From Nocardioides palaemonis (GTDB taxonomy: Bacteria; Actinomycetota; Actinomycetes; Propionibacteriales; Nocardioidaceae): a stretch of DNA of 64,000 nt. Below are positions 52,120-61,343 of the stretch, piece by piece. Positions within the stretch are counted from its first letter, which is position 1. Each line of letters opens with the position of its first letter. The stretch is from positions 1,364,001 to 1,428,000 of the forward strand of contig NZ_JAGVQR010000001.1 of assembly GCF_018275325.1 (NCBI RefSeq), written 5' to 3'. The notes beneath the pieces were generated by a model. That model saw only the letters and a program-made list of their open reading frames with translations. It ran no database searches and was not told the origin of the DNA. The translations under genes and the position numbers were made by a program.

Positions 52120-52628
52120 GAGACCACCTCCGTGGACAGCGCCGCGGCGTGCTGCGAGGTCGAGGCGGCCACGCTGGCCAGCACCCGGGCGAGGTCGCCG
52201 CTGGCGGCGACGAGGCAGGCCTCGCGCGCCGCGCGGAGCAGGCGCTGCTCGGAGCGTCCGACGGTCCGGAGCGCGGGGACGATCCGGGGTGCGACGGTGA
52301 CGGGCTCGGCCGTCGGCAGGTCGGCGTCGGGGACGGCACCGGCCAGCACCTCGCGGTGGGCGGCGTGCGCGTCCGCGACCGGCGCGAGGCGCTCGGCCAG
52401 GCTCGGGACCGCGGCGACCGCCGCTGCCACGACCGCCTCCGCGCGGACGAGCTCGGCGACGACGGACGCCACGAGTGCGGAGTCCTCGGGGGGAGGTGCG
52501 GTCTGCCCCGGGGCGGGCTCGGCGCGAGGCGGGTCGATGTCGCAACCGCCCAGTGCGAGCGGCAGCAGCACGGGGGTCGCGAGCGCCGAGCCCAGCGTCG
52601 TACGACGGGAGATCAGCGGTGCGGCCAC
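52116..52628 (-). CDS. Lipoprotein of the ferritin-like/DUF4439-associated type
   Basis: A 170-residue protein with a Tat-like and lipobox signal: [23 protein letters not shown], with RR and a Cys at residue 29 for lipidation. After a Pro/Ala linker the rest is helical ([46 protein letters not shown]). The helical content and coupling to the DUF4439 gene suggest a membrane-attached partner. TAGGGT lies six bases before GTG 52628 on this strand. Confidence 0.72.
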   Translation of the reverse strand: MAAPLISRRTTLGSALATPVLLPLALGGCDIDPPRAEPAPGQTAPPPEDSALVASVVAELVRAEAVVAAAVAAVPSLAERLAPVADAHAAHREVLAGAVPDADLPTAEPVTVAPRIVPALRTVGRSEQRLLRAAREACLVAASGDLARVLASVAASTSQHAAALSTEVVS

Positions 52629-52634
52629 GCCCGA

Positions 52635-52640
52635 ACCCTA
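52635..52640 (-). promoter_or_regulatory. Leaderless -10 (TAGGGT) for lipoprotein-DUF4439 pair
   Basis: On the minus strand TAGGGT ends six bases before GTG 52628, divergent from rimP. Confidence 0.5.
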
Positions 52641-52743
52641 GCCGCCGGTCGAGGCGGCGCGGGCCGGGTGGCGGTGGGTGACGGAGCCGGTCCGCGGGCC
52701 GGTATCGTGATCCCTCGACAACAGCACAAGGAGGTCGCATCCG

Positions 52744-53232
52744 ATGAGCACCCCACGACAGGACGCCACCCGGGACCGCATCGAGGCGGAGCTGGTCGAC
52801 CCCCTGCGAGTGCTCGACCTGGACGTCGAGGCGGTCGAGATCACCCCGGCCGGCAAGCGACGCGTGCTGCGCGTCGCCGTCGACAAGGACGGGGGCGTGA
52901 CGCTCGACGACGTCGCCGACGCGACCCGCGAGGTGTCGCGGGTCCTGGACGAGTCGGACGTGATGGGCGAGATGCCCTACACGCTGGAGGTCACCTCCCG
53001 CGGCGTCGACCGGCCGCTGACGCTTCCGCGCCACTGGCGCCGCAACGAGGACCGCCTGGTCAAGGTGACCCTCTCCGACGGGTCGAGCGTGACGGGCCGT
53101 GTGCTCGCCTCGACCGAGGAGTCGGCCACGCTCGACGTGTCCGGCACGCACCGCGAGGTCGCCTACGCCGACGTGGCCAAGGCCCTCGTGCAGATCGAGT
53201 TCAACCGCACGACAGAGAAGAAGGACGACTGA
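52744..53232 (+). CDS. rimP: Ribosome maturation factor RimP
   Basis: A 162-residue RimP, needed for 30S assembly. The N-terminal alpha/beta part has [34 protein letters not shown] and the conserved [19 protein letters not shown]. The C-terminal SH3-like barrel covers [23 protein letters not shown] at 52729-52735 supports ATG 52744. The TGA shares a base with the nusA ATG; rimP-nusA is the usual pair. Confidence 0.95.
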   Translation: MSTPRQDATRDRIEAELVDPLRVLDLDVEAVEITPAGKRRVLRVAVDKDGGVTLDDVADATREVSRVLDESDVMGEMPYTLEVTSRGVDRPLTLPRHWRRNEDRLVKVTLSDGSSVTGRVLASTEESATLDVSGTHREVAYADVAKALVQIEFNRTTEKKDD

Positions 53233-54212
53233 TGGACATCGACCTGAGCATCCTGCGGATGCTGGAGCGCGAGAAGGAGATCTCCTTCGAGGTCCTGGCC
53301 GAGGCCATCGAGACGGCGCTGCTGACGGCCTACCAGCGCGCGACCGAGTCGCAGCACCCCGCCCGCGTCGAGCTCGACCGCAAGACCGGCCACGTGACCG
53401 TGTGGGCGCGCGAGCTCGACGAGGACGGCACCGCCGGCCCGGAGTACGACGACACCCCGCAGGGCTTCGGGCGGATCGCCGCCACCACCGCCAAGCAGGT
53501 GATGCTGCAGCGGCTGCGCGACGCCGAGGACGAGAAGACGTTCGGGGAGTTCTCCGGCCGCGAGGGAGACGTCATCTCGGGGATCATCCAGCAGGGCCGC
53601 AACCCCGACGACGTGATGGTCGACCTGGGCAAGCTCGAGGCGATCCTGCCGGTCAGCGAGCGGGTCCCGGGGGAGGAGTACGTCCACGGCGAGCGGATCA
53701 AGTGCCTGGTGACGTCGGTCCGCAAGGGCATGCGCGGGCCGCAGGTCACCCTCTCGCGCTCGCACCCGACGCTGGTCAAGAAGCTCTTCGCCCTCGAGGT
53801 CCCCGAGATCGCCGACGGCACCGTCGAGATCGCCGGCATCGCCCGCGAGGCCGGCCACCGCACCAAGATCGCGGTCCACTCCACGGTGCCGGGCGTCAAC
53901 GCCAAGGGCGCCTGCATCGGTCCGATGGGCCAGCGGGTGCGCAACGTCATGGGCGAGCTGCACGGCGAGAAGATCGACATCGTCGACTGGGCCGAGGACC
54001 CCGCCGAGCTCGTCGCCCACGCGCTGTCGCCGGCCCGCGTCACCTCGGTGGAGATCGTCGACCTCGCCGCGCGCTCGTGCCGGGTCGTGGTCCCCGACTT
54101 CCAGCTCTCGCTGGCCATCGGCAAGGAGGGCCAGAACGCCCGGCTCGCCGCGCGGCTCACCGGCTGGCGCATCGACATCCGTTCCGACGAGGCCCCCGCG
54201 CCCCAGGACTGA
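53232..54212 (+). CDS. nusA: Transcription termination/antitermination protein NusA
   Basis: A 326-residue NusA: the N-terminal RNA polymerase-binding domain ([30 protein letters not shown]), S1 domain ([29 protein letters not shown]), and KH1-KH2 ([45 protein letters not shown]). The acidic C-terminal repeats of enterobacterial NusA are absent, as usual in actinobacteria. NusA modulates pausing and termination. It overlaps rimP by 1 bp. Confidence 0.96.
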   Translation: MDIDLSILRMLEREKEISFEVLAEAIETALLTAYQRATESQHPARVELDRKTGHVTVWARELDEDGTAGPEYDDTPQGFGRIAATTAKQVMLQRLRDAEDEKTFGEFSGREGDVISGIIQQGRNPDDVMVDLGKLEAILPVSERVPGEEYVHGERIKCLVTSVRKGMRGPQVTLSRSHPTLVKKLFALEVPEIADGTVEIAGIAREAGHRTKIAVHSTVPGVNAKGACIGPMGQRVRNVMGELHGEKIDIVDWAEDPAELVAHALSPARVTSVEIVDLAARSCRVVVPDFQLSLAIGKEGQNARLAARLTGWRIDIRSDEAPAPQD

Positions 54213-54290
54213 GGGTCACGGCACCGGTCGCCGTCCACGAGGCGAGTTGAGCGGACCTGTGGCCGCTCGACGCCCGCCATGGCGGTCGCC

Positions 54291-54350
54291 TAGCGACCAC
54301 CGGGGTGTCCTAGCGACCACCGGGGTGTCCCAGCGGCCACGAGGGTGCTC
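54291..54350. repeat. 20-bp tandem repeats in the nusA-ylxR gap
   Basis: TAGCGACCACCGGGGTGTCC occurs exactly twice (54291-54310, 54311-54330), then a diverged third copy (54331-54350). GGCCGCTCGACGCCC also occurs at 54261 and 54363, bracketing the array. The 357-bp gap (54213-54569) shows no gene; this array is its main content. Confidence 0.75.
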
Positions 54351-54555
54351 GAGCAGACGTACGGCCGCTCGACGCCCACCGTGCCGGGCGTCCAGCGACC
54401 ACATCGGGCGTCAGGCGTCCGCACCACCCGGTCGCGTCCTCGCCGTCGCCACGGAGGCCCGGGAGCGCGCCACGCCGCGCGATCGGGGCCGTACGTGCGG
54501 CGTGTCGGCGCGAGGGTGCGAGGGCGCCGGTTCGTAAACCACTGGCGTCACGGGA

Positions 54556-54561
54556 TAGAGT
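54556..54561 (+). promoter_or_regulatory. Leaderless -10 (TAGAGT) for ylxR
   Basis: TAGAGT ends eight bases before GTG 54570. Confidence 0.45.
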
Positions 54562-54569
54562 GCTCACCA

Positions 54570-54926
54570 GTGGCCACCACGTCTGACACCCCTGCGCCCG
54601 GACCCGTCCGGACCTGTGTGGGTTGCCGGACCAGGGCTGCTGCGAACGAGCTGCTGCGCGTGGTCGTGGGCTCGGACGCCGAGGGTCGACCGGCCCTGGT
54701 GCCCGATCCGCGCCGCCGAGCACCCGGCCGGGGAGCGCACGTCCACCCCACGCAGGAGTGTTGGCAGCTCGCGGTGCGACGCCGAGCCTTCCCCCGGGCC
54801 CTCCGCTCGGGAACCGGGCTCGACACCGCGCCGGTGGAGGAGCACCTCACGCTGCTGCTCGCCGCGCACGCACCGCCGTCCGAACCACAGCACCACCGAC
54901 CAGAAACTGGAGCACGCAGCTCATGA
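54570..54926 (+). CDS. ylxR: YlxR family RNA-binding protein
   Basis: A 118-residue DUF448/YlxR protein: PVRTCVGCRTRAAANELLRVV, then [34 protein letters not shown], the GRGA(H/Y) motif typical of the family. Members bind RNA and have been linked to RNase P regulation. The encoding of YlxR just before infB is conserved. GTG 54570 is chosen from the family start and the leaderless hexamer; a longer form from ATG 54345 would run through repeat DNA. Confidence 0.88.
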   Translation: MATTSDTPAPGPVRTCVGCRTRAAANELLRVVVGSDAEGRPALVPDPRRRAPGRGAHVHPTQECWQLAVRRRAFPRALRSGTGLDTAPVEEHLTLLLAAHAPPSEPQHHRPETGARSS

Positions 54927-54983
54927 GCACTCGATGAGTCACTCGCGATGAGTTTGCACACCCACTAGCTGTTCCGTTTCCCC

Positions 54984-55011
54984 TCCTTCTGGGGTCACGG
55001 ACCAGAAGGAG
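54984..55011 (+). promoter_or_regulatory. Hairpin sequestering the infB Shine-Dalgarno
   Basis: TCCTTCTGG (54984-54992) and CCAGAAGGA (55002-55010) form a perfect 9-bp stem with a 9-base loop. The AAGGAG ribosome binding site (55006-55011) lies in the right arm, so the folded RNA would block initiation. Confidence 0.5.
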
Positions 55012-55023
55012 CGAAAGACAACC

Positions 55024-57801
55024 GTGGCAAAGACCCGAGTCCACGAACTCGCCAAGGAGTTCGGAGTCGAGAGCAAGTTCGTTCTCGAGAAGCTCAAGGA
55101 GATGGGGGAGTTCGTCAAGTCGGCGTCGTCGACCGTCGAGCCCCCCGTCGAGATGCGCTTCAAGAAGCAGTACGGCGAGGAGCTGAAGGCCGCATCGGCC
55201 GCCGCCCCCGCCGCCGACGCAGCGTCCGAGGCGCCGGCCGAGAAGCCGGCCGCCAAGAAGGCCGCTCCCAAGCCCGGCCCGAAGCCGGCGCCGGTCGCCG
55301 AGACCCCCGCGCCCGCCGCGGAGGCACCTGCTGCCGCCGAGCAGCCGGCCGCCCCGGCGACGCCGGCCGCCCGCCCCGGCCCCAAGCCCGGCCCCAAGCC
55401 GGCCGCCGCGGAGCCGCAGGCCCCGCGCACCGAGCCCGAGGCACCGTCCGCCCCGGCCGCGCCCGCGGCCAAGGCGCCGTCCCCGGCCCCGCGCCCGGTC
55501 GGCAGGCCCGGCGCCCCGCGCCCGGGCAACAACCCGTTCGCCTCCAGCCAGGGCATGGGCTCGCGCCCTGCCCCGCGTACTCCCGGTGGCGACGACAACC
55601 GTCCGCCGCGTCCGCCGGCCGGCGGTGGCGACACGCGCTCGGGCATGCCGCGCCCCAACCCGGCGATGATGCCCAAGTCGCCCGCTGCCTTCGGCAACGG
55701 TCCCGGCGCCCGTCCCGCCCGCGGTGGCGCTCCGGGTCGTCCCGGTGCCCCCGGCCGTGGCGGCGCCCCGGGTCGTCCCGGTGGCGCTCCGGGCGGTGCG
55801 CCCGGTCGTCCGGGTGGCTTCGGCCCCGCCGGCGGCGGTCGCCCCGGCGGCGGTCGTCCCGGCCAGCGTGGCCAGACCCAGGGTGCCTTCGGTCGCCCGG
55901 GTGGCCCGTCGCGCCGTGGCCGCAAGTCGAAGCGGGCGCGTCGTCAGGAGTTCGAGGCCATGGAGGCCCCGACCATCGGCGGCGTGCGCGTCCGCAAGGG
56001 CAACGGCGAGACCGTCCGGCTGCCCCGCGGCGCGTCCCTGACCGACTTCGCCGAGAAGATCAACGTCGACGCCGCCGCGCTGGTGCAGATGCTGTTCTCG
56101 CTCGGCGAGATGGTCACCTCGACCCAGTCGGTGGGTGACGAGACGTTCGAGCTGCTCGCCGAGGAGCTCAACTACGTCGTCCAGATCGTGTCCCCGGAGG
56201 ACGAGGACCGCGAGCTGCTCGAGACGTTCGACCTCGAGTTCGGCGCCGACGAGGGCGACGACTCCGACCTGGTGGTCCGTCCGCCGGTCGTCACCGTCAT
56301 GGGTCACGTCGACCACGGAAAGACCAAGCTCCTCGACGCGCTGCGCAACGCCAACGTCGTCGACAAGGAGGCCGGTGGCATCACCCAGCACATCGGTGCC
56401 TACCAGGTCCACACCGAGGTCGACGGCGACGACCGTCGCATCACCCTCATCGACACCCCCGGTCACGAGGCGTTCACCGCGATGCGTGCCCGTGGTGCCC
56501 AGGCCACCGACATCGCGATCCTCGTGGTGGCGGCGGACGACGGCGTGATGCCGCAGACGGTCGAGGCGCTCAACCACGCCAAGGCCGCCGACGTCCCGAT
56601 CGTCGTCGCGGTCAACAAGATCGACAAGCCGGACGCCGACGCCACGAAGGTCCGCGGCCAGCTGACCGAGTACGGCCTGATCCCCGAGGAGTACGGCGGC
56701 GACGCGATGTTCGTCGACGTCTCCGCGAAGGCGGGCCTCAACCTCGACAAGCTGCTCGAGGCCGTCGTGCTCACCGCCGACGCGTCCCTGGACCTGCGGG
56801 CCAACCCCGACCAGGACGCCCAGGGCCTCGTGGTCGAGGCGCACCTCGACCGTGGCCGCGGCCCCGTCGCGACCGTGCTGGTCCAGCGCGGCACGCTGCG
56901 GGTCGGTGACTCGATCGTCGCCGGTCCGGCCCACGGCCGCGTCCGGGCGATGCTCGACGAGCACGGCAACGAGATCACCGAGGCCGACCCGTCGCGTCCG
57001 GCGATGGTGCTGGGTCTCTCGGCGGTGCCGGGTGCGGGCCAGAACTTCATCGTGGTCGAGGACGACCGCATGGCCCGCCAGATCGCCGAGAAGCGCGAGG
57101 CGCGCGAGCGTGCGGCCATGCAGGCCAAGCGTCGCGTCCGCCGCAGCCTCGAGGACTTCATGGCCTCCATGGAGAAGGGCGAGAGCCAGGAGCTCAACCT
57201 CATCCTCAAGGGCGACGTGTCCGGTTCGGTCGAGGCGCTCGAGGACGCGCTGTCGCAGATCGACGTGGGCGACGAGGTGTCGCTGCGCGTCATCGACCGC
57301 GGTGTCGGTGCGATCACCGAGACCAACGTCGACCTGGCCGCCGCCTCCGACGCGATCATCATCGGCTTCAACGTCCGCCCGCAGGGCAAGGCGACCGAGA
57401 TGGCCGACCGCGAGGGCGTGGAGATCCGGTACTACACCGTCATCTACCAGGCCATCGAGGAGATCGAGGCCGCGCTCAAGGGCATGCTCAAGCCGGAGTA
57501 CGAGGAGGCCACCCTCGGTCAGGCGGAGATCCGCGAGATCTTCCGCTCGTCGCGGGCCGGCAACATCGCGGGCTGCATGGTCACCTCGGGTGTCATCCGG
57601 CGCAACGCCAAGGTGCGGGTCATCCGGGACGGCTCGGTCGTCCAGGACAACCTCGACCTCGCCTCGCTGCGCCGCGAGAAGGACGACGCGTCCGAGGTCC
57701 GCGAGGGCTTCGAGTGCGGTCTGGTGCTCCGGAACTTCCAGGACATCAAGATCGGCGACATCGTCGAGTCCTTCGAGATGCGCGAGATCCCGCGCAGCTG
57801 A
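55024..57801 (+). CDS. infB: Translation initiation factor IF-2
   Basis: A 925-residue GTPase that brings fMet-tRNA to the 30S subunit. Residues 1-50 are the IF2N helical domain ([30 protein letters not shown]). Residues 60-300 are low-complexity Ala/Pro then Gly/Arg/Pro-rich ([21 protein letters not shown]). The G domain has GHVDHGKT (from residue 427), DTPGHEAF and NKID; domains II to IV follow to the end. GTG 55024 follows a hairpin holding AAGGAG. Confidence 0.97.
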   Translation: MAKTRVHELAKEFGVESKFVLEKLKEMGEFVKSASSTVEPPVEMRFKKQYGEELKAASAAAPAADAASEAPAEKPAAKKAAPKPGPKPAPVAETPAPAAEAPAAAEQPAAPATPAARPGPKPGPKPAAAEPQAPRTEPEAPSAPAAPAAKAPSPAPRPVGRPGAPRPGNNPFASSQGMGSRPAPRTPGGDDNRPPRPPAGGGDTRSGMPRPNPAMMPKSPAAFGNGPGARPARGGAPGRPGAPGRGGAPGRPGGAPGGAPGRPGGFGPAGGGRPGGGRPGQRGQTQGAFGRPGGPSRRGRKSKRARRQEFEAMEAPTIGGVRVRKGNGETVRLPRGASLTDFAEKINVDAAALVQMLFSLGEMVTSTQSVGDETFELLAEELNYVVQIVSPEDEDRELLETFDLEFGADEGDDSDLVVRPPVVTVMGHVDHGKTKLLDALRNANVVDKEAGGITQHIGAYQVHTEVDGDDRRITLIDTPGHEAFTAMRARGAQATDIAILVVAADDGVMPQTVEALNHAKAADVPIVVAVNKIDKPDADATKVRGQLTEYGLIPEEYGGDAMFVDVSAKAGLNLDKLLEAVVLTADASLDLRANPDQDAQGLVVEAHLDRGRGPVATVLVQRGTLRVGDSIVAGPAHGRVRAMLDEHGNEITEADPSRPAMVLGLSAVPGAGQNFIVVEDDRMARQIAEKREARERAAMQAKRRVRRSLEDFMASMEKGESQELNLILKGDVSGSVEALEDALSQIDVGDEVSLRVIDRGVGAITETNVDLAAASDAIIIGFNVRPQGKATEMADREGVEIRYYTVIYQAIEEIEAALKGMLKPEYEEATLGQAEIREIFRSSRAGNIAGCMVTSGVIRRNAKVRVIRDGSVVQDNLDLASLRREKDDASEVREGFECGLVLRNFQDIKIGDIVESFEMREIPRS

Positions 57802-57833
57802 TCGACCGGCGCTCCGGCGCCGCGCACGGCGTC

Positions 57834-57871
57834 TGTTCAGTGATCCCCGGTCAGCCGGGGATCACTGAACA
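57834..57871. repeat. Palindromic hairpin 1 after infB (likely terminator)
   Basis: A perfect 17-bp stem (57834-57850 with 57855-57871) and loop TCAG, 33 bases after the infB stop. The stem core is TGATCCCCGG/CCGGGGATCA. Confidence 0.75.
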
Positions 57872-57896
57872 TGTCGGCCCGTGCAACGCCTGACAA

Positions 57897-57932
57897 CTTC
57901 AGCGATCCCCGGTCAGCCGGGGATCGCTGAAG
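57897..57932. repeat. Palindromic hairpin 2 before rbfA
   Basis: A perfect 16-bp stem (57897-57912 with 57917-57932) with the same TCAG loop and core as hairpin 1. Where they differ, both arms change together so pairing is kept. Hairpin 2 ends 23 bases before the rbfA ATG. Confidence 0.75.
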
Positions 57933-57955
57933 ACGCTTCTGAGAGAGTGAGCACC

Positions 57956-58417
57956 ATGAGCAACCCCCGCGTCCGCAAGATCGCCGACCGGATCCAGGTC
58001 GTCGTCGCCGAGATGCTCGAGCGCAGGATCAAGGACCCGCGCCTCGGCTTCGTCACCGTCACCGACGTGCGCGTCACCGGCGACTCCCAGCAGGCGTCGA
58101 TCTTCTACACCGTCCTCGGAAGCGAGGACGACCTCGCCAGCACCGCGGCCGCGCTGGAGTCGGCCAAGGGCGTGATCCGCTCCGAGGTCGCCAAGCAGCT
58201 CGGCATGCGGATCGTCCCGACCCTGACCTTCATCCCCGACGCCCTCCCGGAGAGCGCCCGTGCGCTCGACGAGGTGCTGGCCCGCGCCCGCCAGCAGGAC
58301 GAGGAGGTCGCCGCGCGCCGCGTCGAGGCCTACGCCGGTGAGGCCGACCCGTACAAGAAGCCGCGTGAGGTCGTCGACGAGGACGACCTGGACGACGACG
58401 AGGACCTCGACGACTGA
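57956..58417 (+). CDS. rbfA: Ribosome-binding factor A
   Basis: A 153-residue RbfA for 30S maturation: [37 protein letters not shown], then [31 protein letters not shown]. The end is a very acidic run ([13 protein letters not shown]), an actinobacterial feature. ATG 57956 is the family start; GTG 57881 would read through hairpin 2. Its TGA overlaps the truB ATG by one base. Confidence 0.95.
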   Translation: MSNPRVRKIADRIQVVVAEMLERRIKDPRLGFVTVTDVRVTGDSQQASIFYTVLGSEDDLASTAAALESAKGVIRSEVAKQLGMRIVPTLTFIPDALPESARALDEVLARARQQDEEVAARRVEAYAGEADPYKKPREVVDEDDLDDDEDLDD

Positions 58418-59274
58418 TGGCCGACTCCGGACTGGTCGTGGTCGACAAGTCCGCGGGCATGACCTCCCACGACGTCGTCGCGCGGGTGCGCCGGCTCGCC
58501 GGCACCCGCAAGGTCGGCCACGCCGGCACGCTCGACCCGATGGCCACCGGCGTGCTGGTGCTCGGGGTGGAGCGGGCCACGCGGTTGCTCGGGCACCTGA
58601 TGCTGACCGAGAAGGCCTACGACGCCACGATCCTCCTCGGCGTCGCGACGACGACCGACGACGCCGAGGGCGAGGTCACCGCCACGGCGGCGACCGACGG
58701 CCTCGACCCCGACGACGTGCGCGACCAGCTCGCGCGGTTCGTCGGTGACATCGAGCAGGTGCCCACGGCCGTGTCCGCGATCAAGGTCGACGGCAAGCGG
58801 GCCTACGCCCGCGTCCGCGACGGGGAGCAGGTGGAGCTCAAGGCCCGCCCGGTCACGGTCCACGAGCTCGTCGTCCACGAGGTGGCGCTGCCCGAGGTGC
58901 GGATCTCGCTGCGCTGCTCGTCCGGGACGTACGTCCGCGCGATCGCCCGCGACCTCGGCGCGGCGCTCGGCGTCGGTGGCCACCTGACTGCGTTGCGGCG
59001 CACCGCCGTCGGTCCGTTCGACCTGGCGGTGGCCCGCACCCTCGAGCGGCTCACCGACGACTTCGGCGTCGTGCCGATCGCCGACGCGGCCCGGGCGTCG
59101 TTCCCGGGCGTGGACCTCCACGAGGAGCAGGCCGCCCACGTCCGGTTCGGGCGCGGTCTCGACCTGGTCCTCCCCGGGGAGGGACCGCACGCGGTCTTCG
59201 CCCCGGACGGGACCTTCCTCGCGCTCTACGAGCAGCGCGGCGCCGAGGCCCGCCCGGTCGCCGTCTTCGTCTGA
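58417..59274 (+). CDS. truB: tRNA pseudouridine-55 synthase
   Basis: A 285-residue TruB that makes the T-loop pseudouridine of all tRNAs. The N-terminal LVVVDKSAGMTSHDVV and catalytic Asp in GHAGTLDPMATGVLVL are present, then YDATILLG, SAIKVDGKRAYARVRDGE and SLRCSSGTYVRAIARDLG. A C-terminal PUA-like region (AAHVRFGRGLDL) binds tRNA. Order rbfA-truB-ribF is standard. Confidence 0.97.
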   Translation: MADSGLVVVDKSAGMTSHDVVARVRRLAGTRKVGHAGTLDPMATGVLVLGVERATRLLGHLMLTEKAYDATILLGVATTTDDAEGEVTATAATDGLDPDDVRDQLARFVGDIEQVPTAVSAIKVDGKRAYARVRDGEQVELKARPVTVHELVVHEVALPEVRISLRCSSGTYVRAIARDLGAALGVGGHLTALRRTAVGPFDLAVARTLERLTDDFGVVPIADAARASFPGVDLHEEQAAHVRFGRGLDLVLPGEGPHAVFAPDGTFLALYEQRGAEARPVAVFV

Positions 59275-59283
59275 TCGCGCCAG

Positions 59284-59289
59284 TAGGCT
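59284..59289 (+). promoter_or_regulatory. Leaderless -10 (TAGGCT) for ribF
   Basis: TAGGCT ends six bases before GTG 59296. Confidence 0.5.
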
Positions 59290-59295
59290 GCGGCC

Positions 59296-60234
59296 GTGCA
59301 GATCTGGCGAGACGTCGACGACGTGCCGGCCGACCTCGGCCGCACGGTCGTCAGCATCGGCAACTTCGACGGCGTCCACCGCGGGCACGCCCACGTGCTG
59401 CGGCAGGCCCGCGAGACCGCGACCCGGCTGGGTGTCGACACGGTCGTCGCGGTCACGTTCGACCCGCACCCGATGGCCGTGCTGCGACCCGAGCACGCCC
59501 CGCCCACGCTCACCTCGATCGAGACCCGCGCGCGGCTGCTCGAGGGTGCCGGGGTCGACGCGATCCTGGTGGTGGGCTTCGACCGGGAGATCGCCGGCTG
59601 GTCGCCGGAGGAGTTCATCGACCGGGTGCTGGTCGACGGGCTGCACGCCGCGGCGGTCGTCGTCGGCTCCAACTTCCGCTTCGGCGCCAAGGCGGCCGGT
59701 GAGGTCGCCACGCTGGTCGCCGCCGGCGGCTCCCGCGGCTTCGAGACCGTCGGGGTGGCCCTCGACGGCGGCCCGCAGGTCTGGAGCTCGACCTACGTGC
59801 GCCAGTGCCTGGCCACCGGTGACGTCGCCGGCGCGTCGGAGGCGCTGGGCCGCCCCTTCACCGTGCGCGGCACGGTCGTCGAGGGGGACAAGCGCGGCCG
59901 CGAGCTCGGCTACCCGACGGCCAACGTCCCGGTGCCGCCGGTCGACGCCGCGCCGGCCGACGGCGTCTACGCCGGCTGGCTGACCCGGCTCGACACGGGC
60001 GAGCGCTACCCCGCGGCGATCTCCGTCGGCACCAACCCGACCTTCGAGGGCGAGCGCGAGCGGCGGGTCGAGTCCTACGTCCTGGATCGCGACGACCTCG
60101 AGCTCTACGGCGTCGAGGTCGAGGTCGCCTTCACCGAGCGGCTGCGCGGGATGGTGAAGTTCGACGGGATTGACGCGCTGCTGGAGACGATGGCCGACGA
60201 CGTCGTCCGGGCGCGCGAGGTCCTGGGTGCCTGA
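59296..60234 (+). CDS. ribF: Bifunctional riboflavin kinase/FAD synthetase
   Basis: A 312-residue RibF, making FMN and then FAD. The N-terminal FAD-synthetase half has VVSIGNFDGVHRGHAHVL, VTFDPHP and SSTYVRQCLATGDVAGASEALGRPF. The C-terminal kinase half has DKRGRELGYPTANV, DGVYAGWL and SVGTNPTFEG with the YVLDRDDLELYG strand. Both activities look intact. The next gene overlaps by 8 bp. Confidence 0.97.
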   Translation: MQIWRDVDDVPADLGRTVVSIGNFDGVHRGHAHVLRQARETATRLGVDTVVAVTFDPHPMAVLRPEHAPPTLTSIETRARLLEGAGVDAILVVGFDREIAGWSPEEFIDRVLVDGLHAAAVVVGSNFRFGAKAAGEVATLVAAGGSRGFETVGVALDGGPQVWSSTYVRQCLATGDVAGASEALGRPFTVRGTVVEGDKRGRELGYPTANVPVPPVDAAPADGVYAGWLTRLDTGERYPAAISVGTNPTFEGERERRVESYVLDRDDLELYGVEVEVAFTERLRGMVKFDGIDALLETMADDVVRAREVLGA

Positions 60235-61204
60235 GCGGCACGATCGCGTGGAGGACTGGTTCCTCGCGCACGGCTTGCCCTACTTCGTCGCCGAGGAGCG
60301 AGCCGCCGCCCGTGCGGGCCTGCGGCCGCGCCGCCTCGCCACGCTGTTGCTGGCGCTGCTGGTGCTGGCCGGCGCCGCCGGCCTCGCGGCGTACGTCTCG
60401 GACACCTATGCCGCCGGTCCTGCGCTCTGGATGTCGGTCGGTGGCCTCGCGCTCCTCTGGTACGCCCTGACCGCGCTCCGGGCCAGGCCGATCGTCGGCT
60501 TCGCGGTGTCGAACACCCTCGGCAGCCTGCGCTTCATCGCCCCGATGGCGTCGCGGGCGCTGCCCCTCCTGCTGGTCTTCGTGACCTTCCTCTTCGTCAA
60601 CGCCGAGGCCTGGCAGATGACCAGCAACCTCCCCTTCGGCCTGCTCTGGTCGACGGTGCTGCTGATGTTCGGTCTCGCGGTCCTGTTCCTGCTGGTCCGA
60701 CTGCCGGAGGAGGTGGACCGGGTCGACGACCAGGTCGACGACGACTTCGTGGTGCGCACCTGCGCCGGGACGCCGCTGGAGGCCGCGAGCCGTGAGGTGG
60801 CCGCCGATCCGTCCGTCGACCCGCAGGACCACGCCCAGGTCTCCGGCTTCGAGCGGTGGAACCTGATCCTCGTCCTGCTGGTGATCCAGTCGGTCCAGGT
60901 GCTGCTGCTCTCGACGACCGTGTTCGTCTTCTTCATGCTGTTCGGCTCGCTGGTGATGCAGACCGACACCCAGCTGGCCTGGACCCAGCTGCGGAGCCTC
61001 GACCACCTTCCCGGCCTGTCGAACCTCACGCTCTCGCTGGTGAAGGTGTCGCTGTTCCTCGCATCGTTCAGCGGCTTCTACTTCACGGTCTCGGCCGTCA
61101 CCGACGACACCTACCGGCGACAGTTCTTCTCGGTGGTCGAGAGCCAGCTCGAGCGGGCCGTGGGCATGCGGGCGGTCTACCGCGCGACGCGCGAGCGCGC
61201 CTGA
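60227..61204 (+). CDS. Multi-pass membrane protein of unknown function
   Basis: A 325-residue protein with about six hydrophobic segments: LATLLLALLVLAGAAGLAAYV, LWMSVGGLALLWYALTAL, LPLLLVFVTFLFVNA, LWSTVLLMFGLAVLFLLV, NLILVLLVIQSVQVLLL to FVFFMLFG, and KVSLFLASFSGFYFTVSAV. A charged cytosolic loop (residues about 157-205, with EEVDRVDDQVDDDF) splits them. I do not recognise a named family. GTG 60227 overlaps ribF and has GCGAGG seven bases upstream; GTG 60248 is the alternative. Confidence 0.75.
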   Translation: MPERHDRVEDWFLAHGLPYFVAEERAAARAGLRPRRLATLLLALLVLAGAAGLAAYVSDTYAAGPALWMSVGGLALLWYALTALRARPIVGFAVSNTLGSLRFIAPMASRALPLLLVFVTFLFVNAEAWQMTSNLPFGLLWSTVLLMFGLAVLFLLVRLPEEVDRVDDQVDDDFVVRTCAGTPLEAASREVAADPSVDPQDHAQVSGFERWNLILVLLVIQSVQVLLLSTTVFVFFMLFGSLVMQTDTQLAWTQLRSLDHLPGLSNLTLSLVKVSLFLASFSGFYFTVSAVTDDTYRRQFFSVVESQLERAVGMRAVYRATRERA

Positions 61205-61304
61205 CCCCTCACGCACCGCTCGGAGGCGGGACACGCCCGGACGCGACCGTGGGCGGTGCGTGAGGGGGACTCCTGCAGCTCGGAATCCCCGTCACGCACC
61301 GCCC
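61205..61304. repeat. 23-8-23 hairpin repeat (copy 2) with an extra inverted arm
   Basis: Arms 61251-61273 and 61282-61304 form a 23-bp stem with two mismatches and an 8-base loop, the same design as 13905-13958. A further arm at 61205-61220 (CCCCTCACGCACCGCT) is complementary to 61251-61265, so alternative folds are possible. It lies between convergent genes and may terminate both. Confidence 0.6.
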
Positions 61305-61343
61305 ACGGGTGGAACGGGGTGGTGCGGGTGGTGCTGGGTCGGG

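Noticed and set aside
61274..61281. Attachment site or insertion-sequence end at the 61.2 kb inverted repeats
   Set aside because: No integrase or transposase nearby and no target duplication visible; the REP-like hairpin explanation fits both copies.
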